From the NCBI RefSeq assembly GCF_023634845.1, contig NZ_JAMLJL010000017.1:1-64000 (forward strand): a DNA stretch of 64,000 nucleotides, read 5' to 3'. The translations under genes and the position numbers were made by a program. The notes under the pieces were generated by a model, which ran no database searches, was not told the DNA's origin, and saw only the letters and a list, made by a program, of their open reading frames with translations. This stretch comes from Flavobacterium amniphilum. GTDB lineage: Bacteria > Bacteroidota > Bacteroidia > Flavobacteriales > Flavobacteriaceae. How positions within the stretch are numbered: the first letter of the stretch is position 1; the number at the start of each line of letters is the position of its first letter. This document shows positions 32,188-42,519 of this stretch, piece after piece.

Positions 32188-35154
32188 TTATTTATTTAAT
32201 TCTGCGTGTCTTTTTTCAATTTCTTCTTTATCCTTTTTAGATAAAGTATCAACTAACACCGGAGTCGCAATAAATAATGAAGAATATGTACCTACAACGA
32301 TACCTACCAACATTGCGAAGATAAATCCTCTGATAGACTCACCACCAAATACAAACATGATTGCCAATACTAAAATCATTGTTAATGAAGTATTGATTGT
32401 TCTTGATAAAGTAGTATTAATTGAATCATTAACGATGTGGTTAAAATCACCTTTGGTATTACCCGCGATAAACTCACGAATTCTGTCAAATACAATTACA
32501 GTATCATTCATTGAATAACCAATTACCGTTAAAATCGCAGCGATAAAGTGCTGGTCCATTTCCATGTGGAAAGGCATGATTTTGTACAATAATGAATATA
32601 ATCCCAATACAAAAATAACGTCGTGTGCAACAGCAGCTAAAGCTCCTAATGAATATCCTAATTTACGGAAAGATACCACCAAGTAAAGCGCAACAACCAA
32701 CATAGCACCGATAACAGCCCAGAAAGAGTTTGTTTTAATATCATTTGAAATAGCCGCTCCAACTTTTGAACCTGACAACAATCCTAATGTCTTACCTTCA
32801 TACAATGTAATGAATTTCTCATAAGACATTCCAGGGAAATGCTTAGATAATCCTTGGTATAGCATTTTATTAACCTCTTCGTCAACTGCAACACCTTCAG
32901 CTTCAATTTTATATTTTGTAGTAATTCTCAATTGATCAGAGTTACCGAATACTTTAGCTTCTGCAGGAACACCGTAGATTGTTGATAATTCTTCAGAGAT
33001 AACTGACGGCTCAACAGGTTTATCAAATTTAACCTGGAAAGTTCTACCTCCAACGAAATCAACACCTTCATCCAATCCATTTATAAAGAAGATTGAAACT
33101 AAACTCACAATAGTTACTGTTAATGAGAAACCATAAGAGAATTTCTTAACTTTTAAGAAATCAAAATTATATCCTGTAAACCAGTTTTTAGACCAGCTAG
33201 TTGTGAACGTTAAATTCAATCCTTTTGCAGCTGCTCTATCCAACAACATTCTCGTAATGAAAATAGATGTAAATAAAGACGTAGCAATACCAATTAACAA
33301 TGTTGTTGCGAAACCTTTGATAGGCCCTGTACCGAACATATACAAAATAGCCCCTGTCAATACGTGCGTAACGTTAGCATCAATAATAGAACGCATTGCT
33401 CCTGTCCAAGAGAATGATTTTTTGATCGCTTCCGGAAGAGCTAAACCATGGCGTAATTCTTCTTTTGCCCTTTCATAGATAATAATATTCGCATCTACCG
33501 CTGTACCTAATGTTAATACGATACCCGCAATACCTGGCAATGTTAATACAGCACCTAAACTAGCTAATATTCCGAATAAGAATAATAAGTTTACTACTAA
33601 AGCCAAGTTAGCATACCAACCTGCTTTACCATAATATACCAACATCCATAATGAAACCAACAATAAACCTACGATAGCAGAAGTAGTACCATTATCAATT
33701 GCTTTTTGTCCTAATGACGGACCAACAACTTCCGACTGAACAATCTCAGCTGCAGCAGGTAATTTACCAGCACGCAATACATTCGCTAAGTCTTTAGTTT
33801 CTTCAACAGTAAAAGCTCCTGAAATTTCAGAACGTCCACCAGCAATAGGTCCGCTGGAAACACCCGGTGCAGAATAAACTGTATTATCCAATACGATTGC
33901 AATATTACTTTGCTGCGTATAAGCTCTTCCTGTTAATTCTTCCCAGATTTTAGCACCTTTACCATTCATCTGCATTGTTACAGACGGTTTACCCATCTGG
34001 TCGAATGATTCTTTAGCATCAACTAAAACACTTCCACTCATTGGAGGTGTATTTGTTCTGTTACCTTTTAACACATACATTTCAACAGCAACAGCTTCTT
34101 CATCTTTAGCCTTACCAAATACGAATTTAGCGTCAGCTAAATTTGAAGGCAATAATGATTTGATGTCTGCTCTCTTAAAATAAGCGTTTACAGCAGCAGT
34201 ATCTTTAACAGCAACCAAACCTAAAACAGGTCCGCCCGCAAATCTAGTGTCAATTTTTTCCAATAACGGATCATTACCCTTAGTTGCCGCAGCAGAATCT
34301 TTAGTAGCTTTATTAACCAACAAAGAGTCGATTTTTGAAGTTGCTTTTTCAGCAACTGCTACCGGTGCTTTTTCAGTTTTCTTCAAAGCTTCGTTAACAG
34401 TCATTATATAAGAACCAACTTCTTCTACTTTATAAGTTTCCCAGAACTCTAACTGAGCCGTAGCTGATAATAATTTTTTAGCACGGTCAACATCCTTCGC
34501 TCCAGGTAACTCAACCAAGATACGTCCTGTATTTCCTAATTTCACAATATTAGGCTGCGTTACACCGAATTTATCGATACGCTCACGTAATACTCCAAAA
34601 GCACTTTCTACAGACTCATCTACTTTTTTACTGATTACAGCTTTCACTTTGCTGTCAGACATATTGAAATTAATCTCATCCGCTAAATTTTTGTTTCCAA
34701 AAACATCTGGAGAAGATAATTTAGTTCCTGTACCTGCCGAAGCTGCATCAAACGCATCAAAGAAAGCATCCAAAAATGATTGGTTACCCTGTTGGTTTTT
34801 CTTAGCATCTGCCAAAGCTTTATTGAATACTGTATTAGCTGAATTGTTAGCTAAACCTTTCAATACATCTTTAACAGAAATCTGAAGAGTAACATTGATA
34901 CCCCCTTCTAAGTCAAGACCTTTATTGATTTGTTTGTCGGCCACTTGATTATAAGTGAAATCTGTAAACCCTAAGTTAAATACTTTCTGTTTACCGATTG
35001 AATCAAGATATTTAATCTCTTTCTCCTGATTTCCTTTTGCAAAAGCTTTTGCTTCACCTTTAACTTTATTAGCTACAAAAGTGAATGTAAGCTGATAAAT
35101 ACTTACGATAGCAAATAAAATTGCAAAAAATTTAATAAGTCCTCTATTCTGCAT
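32188..35154 (-). CDS. secDF: SecD-SecF fusion, protein translocase auxiliary subunit
   Basis: The 988-residue protein joins SecD and SecF. One membrane helix at the N-terminus precedes a large periplasmic SecD domain with DLEGGINVTLQI and LGNTGRILVELPGA. Five helices follow, including GTAVDANIIIYERAKEEL. The SecF half starts near residue 680 with VDFVGGRTFQVKF and ends with five helices including IGYSMNDTVIVFDRIREF. It uses the proton gradient to pull proteins through SecYEG. An insert of about 100 residues rich in Ala/Lys/Asp (residues about 250-330) is seen in the periplasmic domain. Fusion is usual in Bacteroidota. It has its own promoter. Confidence 0.97.
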   Translation of the reverse strand: MQNRGLIKFFAILFAIVSIYQLTFTFVANKVKGEAKAFAKGNQEKEIKYLDSIGKQKVFNLGFTDFTYNQVADKQINKGLDLEGGINVTLQISVKDVLKGLANNSANTVFNKALADAKKNQQGNQSFLDAFFDAFDAASAGTGTKLSSPDVFGNKNLADEINFNMSDSKVKAVISKKVDESVESAFGVLRERIDKFGVTQPNIVKLGNTGRILVELPGAKDVDRAKKLLSATAQLEFWETYKVEEVGSYIMTVNEALKKTEKAPVAVAEKATSKIDSLLVNKATKDSAAATKGNDPLLEKIDTRFAGGPVLGLVAVKDTAAVNAYFKRADIKSLLPSNLADAKFVFGKAKDEEAVAVEMYVLKGNRTNTPPMSGSVLVDAKESFDQMGKPSVTMQMNGKGAKIWEELTGRAYTQQSNIAIVLDNTVYSAPGVSSGPIAGGRSEISGAFTVEETKDLANVLRAGKLPAAAEIVQSEVVGPSLGQKAIDNGTTSAIVGLLLVSLWMLVYYGKAGWYANLALVVNLLFLFGILASLGAVLTLPGIAGIVLTLGTAVDANIIIYERAKEELRHGLALPEAIKKSFSWTGAMRSIIDANVTHVLTGAILYMFGTGPIKGFATTLLIGIATSLFTSIFITRMLLDRAAAKGLNLTFTTSWSKNWFTGYNFDFLKVKKFSYGFSLTVTIVSLVSIFFINGLDEGVDFVGGRTFQVKFDKPVEPSVISEELSTIYGVPAEAKVFGNSDQLRITTKYKIEAEGVAVDEEVNKMLYQGLSKHFPGMSYEKFITLYEGKTLGLLSGSKVGAAISNDIKTNSFWAVIGAMLVVALYLVVSFRKLGYSLGALAAVAHDVIFVLGLYSLLYKIMPFHMEMDQHFIAAILTVIGYSMNDTVIVFDRIREFIAGNTKGDFNHIVNDSINTTLSRTINTSLTMILVLAIMFVFGGESIRGFIFAMLVGIVVGTYSSLFIATPVLVDTLSKKDKEEIEKRHAELNK

Positions 35155-35246
35155 TCTTTGTAAAAATTAATTAATTCTTTATTTGGTTTTTGGTTAGTTC
35201 TATCAAAATGAAACATAAAGACACTGCCCCATTTTCGTAAAACGTG

Positions 35247-35277
35247 CAAATATATAATTCTGAATGTGATTAACCAA
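35247..35277 (-). promoter_or_regulatory. Promoter of secDF
   Basis: On the minus strand TTG (35275-35277) and TATATTTG (35247-35254) are 20 bases apart, a full consensus match. The leader to the ATG is about 85 bases. Confidence 0.6.
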
Positions 35278-35301
35278 TTTATTTATCGATTAATATCAAA
35301 A

Positions 35302-35327
35302 AAAAGACTGCAAAAAAGCAGTCTTTT
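35302..35327 (-). terminator. Terminator of mdh
   Basis: AAAAGACTGC (35302-35311) pairs with GCAGTCTTTT (35318-35327). On the minus strand it ends in a T run. It separates mdh from secDF. Confidence 0.9.
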
Positions 35328-35346
35328 CCTATTTATTTTCAAAAGA

Positions 35347-36282
35347 TTATCCTAAAACTGTTGCTAAAGCATCATTCATGCTACGAACAGCATCAGCGCT
35401 TTTGGCAAACAATGCTTTTTCGGCATCATTTAATTTGATATCCACAATCTCTTCAATACCGTTTTTACCTATAATACAAGGCACTCCTATACAAATATCA
35501 TTCTGACCGTATTCCCCTTCAACAAAAACTGAACATGCAATCATTTTTTTCTGATCATTCAGAATCGAATCTACTAAATAAGCCACTGAAGCACCTGGAG
35601 CATACCAAGCCGAAGTACCTAATAAAGCGGTAAGAGTCGCTCCACCCACCATTGTATCAGCAGCTACTTTCTCTAATTGCTCCTGAGTTAAAAACTGAGA
35701 AACCGGAATTCCGTTATAAGACGCCAAACGGGTTAAAGGAATCATGGTAGTATCACCGTGACCACCTATTACCATCGCAGAAATATCATTTGCCGGCTTA
35801 TCCAATGCTAAAGACAAATAGGTTCTGAAGCGAGAACTATCCAACGCTCCTCCCATTCCGATAATTCTGTTTTTTGGCAATCCTAATGACTTATAAGCTA
35901 AATAGGTCATTGTATCCATAGGATTGGAAACAATAACGAAAATTGCGTCCGGAGAATGCTGCAACAAATTTTCAGCAACCGATTTTACAATTCCAGCGTT
36001 AATTCCAATCAATTCCTCACGAGTCATTCCCGGCTTTCTTGGAATTCCTGACGTAATCACCACCACATTACTGCCGGCAGTTCTTGAATAATCATTGGTA
36101 ACACCAGTAACTTTTGTATTAAAACCTGTATTAGTTGCGCATTGAGTAATATCTAAAGCTTTACCTTCAGCAAAACCTTCTCTGATATCAAGCAAAACAA
36201 TTTCACTTGCAATTCCTCTGTAAGCCATAACATCTGCGCATGTAGCACCAACGTTTCCGGCTCCAACTATAGTAACTTTCAT
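35347..36282 (-). CDS. mdh: Malate dehydrogenase
   Basis: The 311-residue protein shows the NAD-binding start VTIVGAGNVGATCADVMA, an Asp after the second strand (VLLDIREG) that favours NAD+ over NADP+, the catalytic-loop arginine region SGIPRKPGMTREEL, and the active His in GGHGDTTMIP. The loop with two Arg favours oxaloacetate/malate over lactate, and the length fits the LDH-like MDH class. It interconverts malate and oxaloacetate in the TCA cycle. It lies 43 bases downstream of gyrB with no clear promoter between, so the two may share a transcript. Confidence 0.95.
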   Translation of the reverse strand: MKVTIVGAGNVGATCADVMAYRGIASEIVLLDIREGFAEGKALDITQCATNTGFNTKVTGVTNDYSRTAGSNVVVITSGIPRKPGMTREELIGINAGIVKSVAENLLQHSPDAIFVIVSNPMDTMTYLAYKSLGLPKNRIIGMGGALDSSRFRTYLSLALDKPANDISAMVIGGHGDTTMIPLTRLASYNGIPVSQFLTQEQLEKVAADTMVGGATLTALLGTSAWYAPGASVAYLVDSILNDQKKMIACSVFVEGEYGQNDICIGVPCIIGKNGIEEIVDIKLNDAEKALFAKSADAVRSMNDALATVLG

Positions 36283-36325
36283 TTTTATATATTTTTTGGT
36301 TATTGTGTTTTGGTTTTTTTAGTTT

Positions 36326-38266
36326 TTACGCATCGATATTTGCATAAACTGCATTTTTTTCGATAAATTCTCTACGAGGCGGTACTTCATCACCCATCAA
36401 CATTGAAAACACGCGATCCGCTTCAGTCAAACTATCAATATTCACCTGACGTAAAGTTCTATACTCAGGGTTCAATGTAGTTTCCCATAACTGCTCCGCA
36501 TTCATCTCTCCAAGACCTTTATAACGTTGGATATTAGCACCACCTCCCATTCTTTCGTTTGCCAAATCACGTTGATTTTCATTCCAGCAATACTCTTTTT
36601 TGTTTCCTTTTTTAACTAAATATAAAGGAGGAGTTGCAATATACACATGGCCTTCTTCAATTAATTCTTTCATAAAACGGAAGAAGAATGTTAATATTAA
36701 GGTAGAAATGTGACTACCGTCGATATCAGCATCACACATGATTACAACTTTATGATAGCGTAATTTTTCAAGATTTAAAGCTTTACTGTCTTCAGCTGTA
36801 CCTATTGTAACTCCTAAAGCAGTGAAAATATTTCTAATTTCTTCGTTTTCGAACACTTTATGATGCATTGCTTTTTCCACATTCAAAATCTTACCACGTA
36901 GTGGCAAAATAGCTTGGAACGCACGGTCACGGCCTTGTTTAGCCGTTCCGCCTGCCGAGTCTCCCTCGACAAGGAAAATCTCACATCTTTCCGGATCCTG
37001 CTCTGAACAATCAGACAGTTTACCTGGTAATCCACCACCGCCCATTACGGTTTTACGCTGTACCATTTCACGCGCTTTTTTCGCAGCGTGACGCGCCTGA
37101 GCTGCCAGAATTACTTTTTGAACAATGATTTTAGCATCATTCGGGTTTTCTTCAAGATAATTTTCCAACATCTCAGCTACCGCTTGGGATACCGGAGAAA
37201 CCACTTCCCTGTTTCCTAATTTCGTTTTGGTTTGACCTTCGAATTGTGGCTCACCAACTTTTACAGAAATAATAGCTGTCAAACCTTCACGGAAGTCATC
37301 ACCGGAAATTTCAAACTTTAATTTATCCAATAAGCCCGAAGCATCTGCATACTTTTTCAACGTACGGGTTAATCCCATACGGAAACCCTGTAAATGCGTT
37401 CCTCCTTCGTGCGTATTAATATTGTTTACATAAGAGAAAATGTTTTCTGAATAACTTTCATTGTAAATCAAAGCCACTTCAACCGGAATTTCACCTTTGT
37501 CATTTTCCATGGAAATTACGTGGCCGATAATTGGCACACGGTTCCCATCTAAAAACTTAACAAACTCTTTCAAACCTTCTTGTGAGTGAAAAGTTTCGCT
37601 TCGCACCACACCTTTATCGTCAATATCACGCTTATCAGTCAATGTAATTGTAATTCCTTTGTTCAGGAAAGACAATTCACGCATACGTGCTGCCAATGTA
37701 TCGTAAGAATATTCTAATGTTTGCTGGAATATAGTACCGTCTGGCTTAAACGTTACTGTTGTTCCTCTTTTATCAGTTGTTCCAATTTGCTTTACAGGAT
37801 ACAAGGCCTTACCTCTCTCGTATTCCTGCTCATAAATTTTCCCATCTTTGAAAACTGTTGCACGCAAATGGTCAGATAACGCGTTCACACACGATACACC
37901 AACTCCGTGAAGACCTCCTGAAACTTTATAAGAATCTTTATCGAACTTACCTCCGGCACCAATCTTAGTCATTACAACTTCAAGTGCAGAAACTCCTTCC
38001 TTTTTATGAATATCTACAGGAATACCACGACCGTTATCTTCAACAGAGATTGAATTATCTTCATTTATCGCAACAAAAATAGTATCACAATGACCCGCCA
38101 AAGCTTCGTCAATTGAGTTATCCACTACCTCATATACCAAGTGATGTAAACCTCTTACTCCAGTATCACCAATATACATCGAAGGACGCATACGTACGTG
38201 CTCCATTCCTTCCAGTGCCTGAATACTGTCTGCTGAATAATTGTTCTTTTTAACTTCTTCGCTCAT
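36326..38266 (-). CDS. gyrB: DNA gyrase subunit B
   Basis: The 646-residue protein has the GHKL ATPase motifs (VYEVVDNSIDEALAG with the catalytic Glu and Asn; DNGRGIPVDIHKKEG; GGLHGVGVSCVNALS), the transducer region, and the TOPRIM domain (EIFLVEGDSAGGTAKQGRDR; CDADIDGSHI). It ends with RYKGLGEMNAEQLWETT. It has the short form without the extra insert of proteobacterial GyrB. With GyrA it introduces negative supercoils. A GyrB rather than ParE assignment follows from the N-terminal block GLHHLVYEVVDNSIDEA and the neighbour mdh, but sequence comparison would settle it. Confidence 0.95.
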   Translation of the reverse strand: MSEEVKKNNYSADSIQALEGMEHVRMRPSMYIGDTGVRGLHHLVYEVVDNSIDEALAGHCDTIFVAINEDNSISVEDNGRGIPVDIHKKEGVSALEVVMTKIGAGGKFDKDSYKVSGGLHGVGVSCVNALSDHLRATVFKDGKIYEQEYERGKALYPVKQIGTTDKRGTTVTFKPDGTIFQQTLEYSYDTLAARMRELSFLNKGITITLTDKRDIDDKGVVRSETFHSQEGLKEFVKFLDGNRVPIIGHVISMENDKGEIPVEVALIYNESYSENIFSYVNNINTHEGGTHLQGFRMGLTRTLKKYADASGLLDKLKFEISGDDFREGLTAIISVKVGEPQFEGQTKTKLGNREVVSPVSQAVAEMLENYLEENPNDAKIIVQKVILAAQARHAAKKAREMVQRKTVMGGGGLPGKLSDCSEQDPERCEIFLVEGDSAGGTAKQGRDRAFQAILPLRGKILNVEKAMHHKVFENEEIRNIFTALGVTIGTAEDSKALNLEKLRYHKVVIMCDADIDGSHISTLILTFFFRFMKELIEEGHVYIATPPLYLVKKGNKKEYCWNENQRDLANERMGGGANIQRYKGLGEMNAEQLWETTLNPEYRTLRQVNIDSLTEADRVFSMLMGDEVPPRREFIEKNAVYANIDA

Positions 38267-38304
38267 AATATCTTTTTCGAAATTGTATTATTTTGTCAAA
38301 CACG

Positions 38305-38312
38305 CAAATATA
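38305..38312 (-). promoter_or_regulatory. -7 element of the gyrB promoter
   Basis: On the minus strand this reads TATATTTG, an exact TAnnTTTG match, 38 bases upstream of the gyrB ATG. A -33 TTG is not found at the normal spacing. Confidence 0.5.
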
Positions 38313-38445
38313 TGAAAATGGTAGTACTTTAATCTATTTTCACTGCCAAAATACCTTGAAGTTATCAACATTTTGTGAATAAAAACCGATTTACAAACTC
38401 CGTTATCAACTACAAAAAAACACATTTAAAATTAATGCATAAAAA

Positions 38446-38483
38446 AATTCCAAATCCCTTGACAAATAAGGAATTTGGAATTT
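38446..38483 (-). terminator. Terminator of asnB
   Basis: AAATTCCAAATCC (starting 38446) pairs with GGAATTTGGAATTT (38470-38483), with a T run on the minus strand. Confidence 0.8.
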
Positions 38484-38504
38484 CAGAAAACAGATTCCGA
38501 ACAG

Positions 38505-40121
38505 TTATACTTCCAATCCAGTTTTGGCAATTTCAGTATCCGCTTTTACGTGGGCTGCGTTGGCTCTTCCACTTGGATCAGTATTTGCCTGCCATTTCGG
38601 TATCCATTTGCGTACGGTTTGTGCTGCACTTTCCTGTGGATAAAATTTATTGAAGATGCTGCGGTAATAATAAGCTTCTTTTGTTGTTGGCGTATTGTAC
38701 GGAAACAATTGTGAAGCCATATCCAATTGCTCATCAGTTACCTGAGATGCACAATATTCAATCAATGTATCAATCCAGTTATATCCTACACCATCTGAAA
38801 ACTGTTCTTTCTGGCGCCATAAAACTTCCTCAGGTAAATAAGGTTGTTCCGGAGTATCAAATGCCTTACGGAGGATGTATTTTTCGATTCCTTTATATGT
38901 TTTAGGCAATTTCTCTTCCGCTTGGATACACATAGTCAAATCCAGAAAATCTTTATCTAAAAACGGCACACGCGCTTCTAATCCATGTGCCATTGTTGAT
39001 TTATCGGCACGTAGCAAATCTGCTGTGAACAATTTTTGAACTCTTTCAATGCATTCTTTCTGGAAATCTTCAGTAGATGGTGCATTTCTGAAGTATAGAT
39101 AACCCCCAAAAACTTCATCAGAACCTTCACCTGAAAGCACTACCTTAATTCCTCTTTCTGCAATTGCTTTAGAAAGGAAATACATGGGCGTACTGGCTCT
39201 TACAGAAGTTACATCATAAGTTTCCAAATGCCAGATTAATTTTTCCAGCACTTCGATTCCCTGATCAATTGTAAAATGAATTTCATGGTGTTTTGTCCCT
39301 AAAAATTCAGCCACTTTTCTGGCAGCAGCAGCATCAGGCGCCGCTTCATCCAAACCAATTGAAAATGAATGCAGTTCTTTCCCTTTTTCTTTCAATAATC
39401 TTGCCGCAATAGCTGAAGTCAGTGAAGAATCCAATCCTCCCGAAAGCAAAACACCAATGGGCACATCACTCATTAATCTTTTTCTGGTTGCTTCTGTCAA
39501 TGATTCCCTGATCGCTTTCAAATCCAATTCAACATCTGCTTTTTTGTAATCTTCATAATCCGGTTTGTAATATTTCACAAAACCTGTTTTTGGCGTATAA
39601 AAATGTCCGGGAGGAAAAGTTGAAAAAGTTTTACATTGATCGGCAATTGTTTTCATTTCAGAAGTGAAATAATATCTTCCGCGTTCATCAATTCCATAAT
39701 ACAAAGGCTTCACTCCCAACGGATCACGCCCGGCAATAAAATCGTCACCGTCAACCACGACAAAGGCAAAATCACCATCCAGCATATGCACAAAATCGTA
39801 TCCAAATTTTTCATACAGATGCACAATCACTTCTGAATCTGATTTGGTTCTGAAGACATGATCTTTTAAAACTGTTTCTCTCAACTCCTGATGGTTGTAA
39901 ATTTCTCCATTATGCACCATATAAGCCGTTGAAGTTCCCTGAATAGGCTGGCGTCCCGAGTGCAAATCAATAATAGATAAACGCTCATGGCTCAAAATAT
40001 GTCCTTGTTCGGTCACATGGATATCACTTTCGTCCGGACCGCGGTGTGACATTCTTTTTGAAATGATTTTTACTAATTCAACATCTTTTCCTTTTCCGAT
40101 AATGGCTAAAATTCCGCACAT
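38505..40121 (-). CDS. asnB: Asparagine synthase B, glutamine-hydrolysing
   Basis: The 538-residue protein begins MCGILAIIGKG, so the nucleophile Cys is residue 2 after Met removal. The glutaminase domain includes MSHRGPDESDI and MVHNGEIYNHQELR. The synthetase domain has the PP-loop LLSGGLDSSLTSAIAAR near residue 235 and LSGEGSDEVFGGY. It converts aspartate to asparagine with glutamine and ATP in the cytoplasm. It is slightly shorter than E. coli AsnB (554). It is a single gene. Confidence 0.95.
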   Translation of the reverse strand: MCGILAIIGKGKDVELVKIISKRMSHRGPDESDIHVTEQGHILSHERLSIIDLHSGRQPIQGTSTAYMVHNGEIYNHQELRETVLKDHVFRTKSDSEVIVHLYEKFGYDFVHMLDGDFAFVVVDGDDFIAGRDPLGVKPLYYGIDERGRYYFTSEMKTIADQCKTFSTFPPGHFYTPKTGFVKYYKPDYEDYKKADVELDLKAIRESLTEATRKRLMSDVPIGVLLSGGLDSSLTSAIAARLLKEKGKELHSFSIGLDEAAPDAAAARKVAEFLGTKHHEIHFTIDQGIEVLEKLIWHLETYDVTSVRASTPMYFLSKAIAERGIKVVLSGEGSDEVFGGYLYFRNAPSTEDFQKECIERVQKLFTADLLRADKSTMAHGLEARVPFLDKDFLDLTMCIQAEEKLPKTYKGIEKYILRKAFDTPEQPYLPEEVLWRQKEQFSDGVGYNWIDTLIEYCASQVTDEQLDMASQLFPYNTPTTKEAYYYRSIFNKFYPQESAAQTVRKWIPKWQANTDPSGRANAAHVKADTEIAKTGLEV

Positions 40122-40314
40122 AATTTATTTTGTTTCGATTAATTGACTAACTATTTTATTTCTGAAACAAAATTGCGTTATTAAGTTTTAATTATAAACC
40201 ATAAATTAAATTTTAATTACAATTAAAAACCAAATGAAAATAAAAAGAATAAAATTGTAACAAAATCCGTTTATTTTTACACAGAAAAGTTAAAAACTGT
40301 AATTTGAAATAAAA

Positions 40315-40349
40315 AAAGCCAGTCATTTACTTTAAACTGACTGGCTTTT
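40315..40349 (-). terminator. Terminator of the amidohydrolase operon
   Basis: AAAAGCCAGTCA (40315-40326) pairs with TGACTGGCTTTT (40338-40349). On the minus strand it ends in a T run. Confidence 0.88.
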
Positions 40350-40373
40350 AATAGATGATTCAACAACTTTAAA

Positions 40374-41996
40374 TTATTTCACCTGCTTTCCTTTGATAAA
40401 AGTATTAACCGGCTTCACAAAAGGAATTGCATCGATATCTTCCGTCAATAAATCATTGTCAAAAATGGTAAAATCGGCCCATTTTCCAACTTCAAGACTT
40501 CCTTTTTCATTTTCTTCAAAATTGGAATAGGCAGCCCAGATAGTCATTCCTTTTAACGTTTCTTCACGTGTTAAGGCATTTTCAGGCTGAAAACCACCTT
40601 CAGGGTAATTTTTCAAATCCTTTCTGGCTACAGCCGCATAAAAAGTATACATCGGATTCACTTCTTCAATTGGGAAATCGGTACCCAAAGCAATGATTCC
40701 GGCTTTATCCAACATCTTTTTATAAGCATACGAATTTTTAATACGGCTACTTCCCAATCTTTTCTCAGCCCAATACATATCTGAAGTAGCATGTGTTGGC
40801 TGAACCGAAGGTATAATATTCAGACTGAACGCATCAAAATCTTTCTCCAGCATGATTTGGGCATGCTCAATTTTCCAACGACGGTCCGATTTATCTTTCA
40901 AAACCTCTTTATAAATATTCAGTAAAACTGCATTGGTTGAATCGCCAATCGCATGTGAATTCATCTGATAATCAGAATCAGCAATTTGCTTTGCCATTTT
41001 TTTTATATCAGCTATCGGTGACAACAACGCACCGAAATGTTTCGGCATGTCTGAATATTCATTATGCAAACACGCACCACGGGAACCCAACGCACCGTCT
41101 CCCATAAATTTGAATGATCTTACATTCAGTTTATCAGTTTTGTAAACGCCTAATTGTGTATACAAATCAACATTATCCTGAGTGGCTTTTACCATTGCAT
41201 AAATATTGATATCCAATTCGTTTTTTTGCTGCAGCGTATCAATCAAATCAATGATTTCTTTTTCCAGTCCGGCTTCATTGATAGTTGTCAGACCATGATC
41301 AAACATAACCTTTTGCGCGTCTTTTAATGCCTGGATTTGGGTTTCTTTCTTTGGTTTAGGCACAACAGCGTAAACTTTTTCCATTGGATTATCTATCAAA
41401 ATCCCGGTAAGTTCACCATCCTTGATTTCGATTTGTCCGCCTTCAATTTTTGTTGTTTTTCTGATGCCGGCCAACTCCAATGCTTTACTATTGGCAAGCA
41501 TTGCATGTCCGTCAATACGTGTTAAGGCAACAGGTGTATTAGGAAAAAGTGCGTCCAATTCCTTTTTGCTTGGAAATTCTTTTACCTTCCAGTCATTTTG
41601 ATCCCAACCACGTCCGATAATAAAATTGACATTTTTCTCTTTCTGGAAAGCCGTTACTTTATCCAAAACTTCCTGAAAACTCTGAGTTCCTCTCAAATTC
41701 ACGGTTTGCAGGTTCATCCCGAAACTGTAAAAATGGGCATGGGCGTCATAAAACCCCGGATATACAAATTTACCCTCGGCATTAATCGTTTTTACGGCTT
41801 TATACTTTTTTATTAAATCAGCTGTTTTCCCTACTGCAATAATCTTTCCTGATTTGACCGCCATGGCTTCGGCTTGATCAAACTTTGGATTAACCGTATA
41901 AATAGTCGCATTTGTAATTAATAAATCGGCGTTCTGTTTTTGCGCAAAAATAGCTTGAGAAGCTAAAAAAAAGCTTATAAATAGTATTTTTTTCAT
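40374..41996 (-). CDS. Exported amidohydrolase (YtcJ-like)
   Basis: The 540-residue protein has a signal peptide (MKKILFISFFLASQAIFA). An amidohydrolase-3 domain follows: the metal-binding HAHFYSFG after VYPGFYDA, then GRGWDQNDW, DGHAMLANSKALELAGI, NSHAIGDSTNAVLLN and GTDFPIEEVNPMYTF. This layout fits the YtcJ-like group, which hydrolyses amide or cyclic C-N bonds of unknown substrates. The signal predicts the periplasm. Its ATG starts the very base after the GreA-like gene's stop, so the two are translated from one message. Confidence 0.9.
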   Translation of the reverse strand: MKKILFISFFLASQAIFAQKQNADLLITNATIYTVNPKFDQAEAMAVKSGKIIAVGKTADLIKKYKAVKTINAEGKFVYPGFYDAHAHFYSFGMNLQTVNLRGTQSFQEVLDKVTAFQKEKNVNFIIGRGWDQNDWKVKEFPSKKELDALFPNTPVALTRIDGHAMLANSKALELAGIRKTTKIEGGQIEIKDGELTGILIDNPMEKVYAVVPKPKKETQIQALKDAQKVMFDHGLTTINEAGLEKEIIDLIDTLQQKNELDINIYAMVKATQDNVDLYTQLGVYKTDKLNVRSFKFMGDGALGSRGACLHNEYSDMPKHFGALLSPIADIKKMAKQIADSDYQMNSHAIGDSTNAVLLNIYKEVLKDKSDRRWKIEHAQIMLEKDFDAFSLNIIPSVQPTHATSDMYWAEKRLGSSRIKNSYAYKKMLDKAGIIALGTDFPIEEVNPMYTFYAAVARKDLKNYPEGGFQPENALTREETLKGMTIWAAYSNFEENEKGSLEVGKWADFTIFDNDLLTEDIDAIPFVKPVNTFIKGKQVK

Positions 41997-42446
41997 TTAT
42001 TCGATAGAAAGTATTTGGTATTGTACAGAATTTAATTGAAAGGAATGTCCGGCTTCTTTTCCTATTAATTCAGATCCCAAAGGAGATTGAGGAGAAATTC
42101 CGAATATATTTTGCCCGTCAATGGTGATTTTTGGCAAAGCTGCAGCAATAAAAACAGTAAGGTTATTGGTTTTAACCAAGCTTCCCATAGCTGCTTTTTT
42201 ATAAGATGTTGCCGTATCAATTTTTTCCAGAATTGCTTTATGTTCAATAGCCTCTTTAAGCTTATTGGTCAGTTTTTCCTGTTCCAGATGCATCATGGAC
42301 AATGCTGTTTCGTGCTTATCACCGGCCGAGCCTTTGGCATCATTTAATGAATCTTCGGTAAGGCCCGAAATCATATCCTGAAAAACATCAATTTTATCCT
42401 GAATGATTTGCAAATACTGCTTGTAGATAGTTTGTTTTAAAGACAT
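41997..42446 (-). CDS. GreA/GreB-like protein
   Basis: The 149-residue protein has an N-terminal coiled-coil hairpin (residues about 10-80) and a C-terminal FKBP-like GreA domain (SPLGSELIGKEAGHSFQLN ... YQILSIE, split by a turn). True GreA/GreB carry two acidic residues at the coiled-coil tip; the tip here (about DSLNDAKGSAGDKHETAL) has Asp and Glu but placement is unclear. It may bind the RNA polymerase secondary channel or have diverged. Similar Bacteroidota proteins are often mislabelled 3-oxoacyl-ACP synthase. It directly abuts the amidohydrolase gene. Confidence 0.75.
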   Translation of the reverse strand: MSLKQTIYKQYLQIIQDKIDVFQDMISGLTEDSLNDAKGSAGDKHETALSMMHLEQEKLTNKLKEAIEHKAILEKIDTATSYKKAAMGSLVKTNNLTVFIAAALPKITIDGQNIFGISPQSPLGSELIGKEAGHSFQLNSVQYQILSIE

Positions 42447-42519
42447 TAACGTATAAAAGAAATTAGACTTCCTGAGTTTTCAAATTTATTCAAAAATCCA
42501 AGAAGTCTAACATCTAAAA

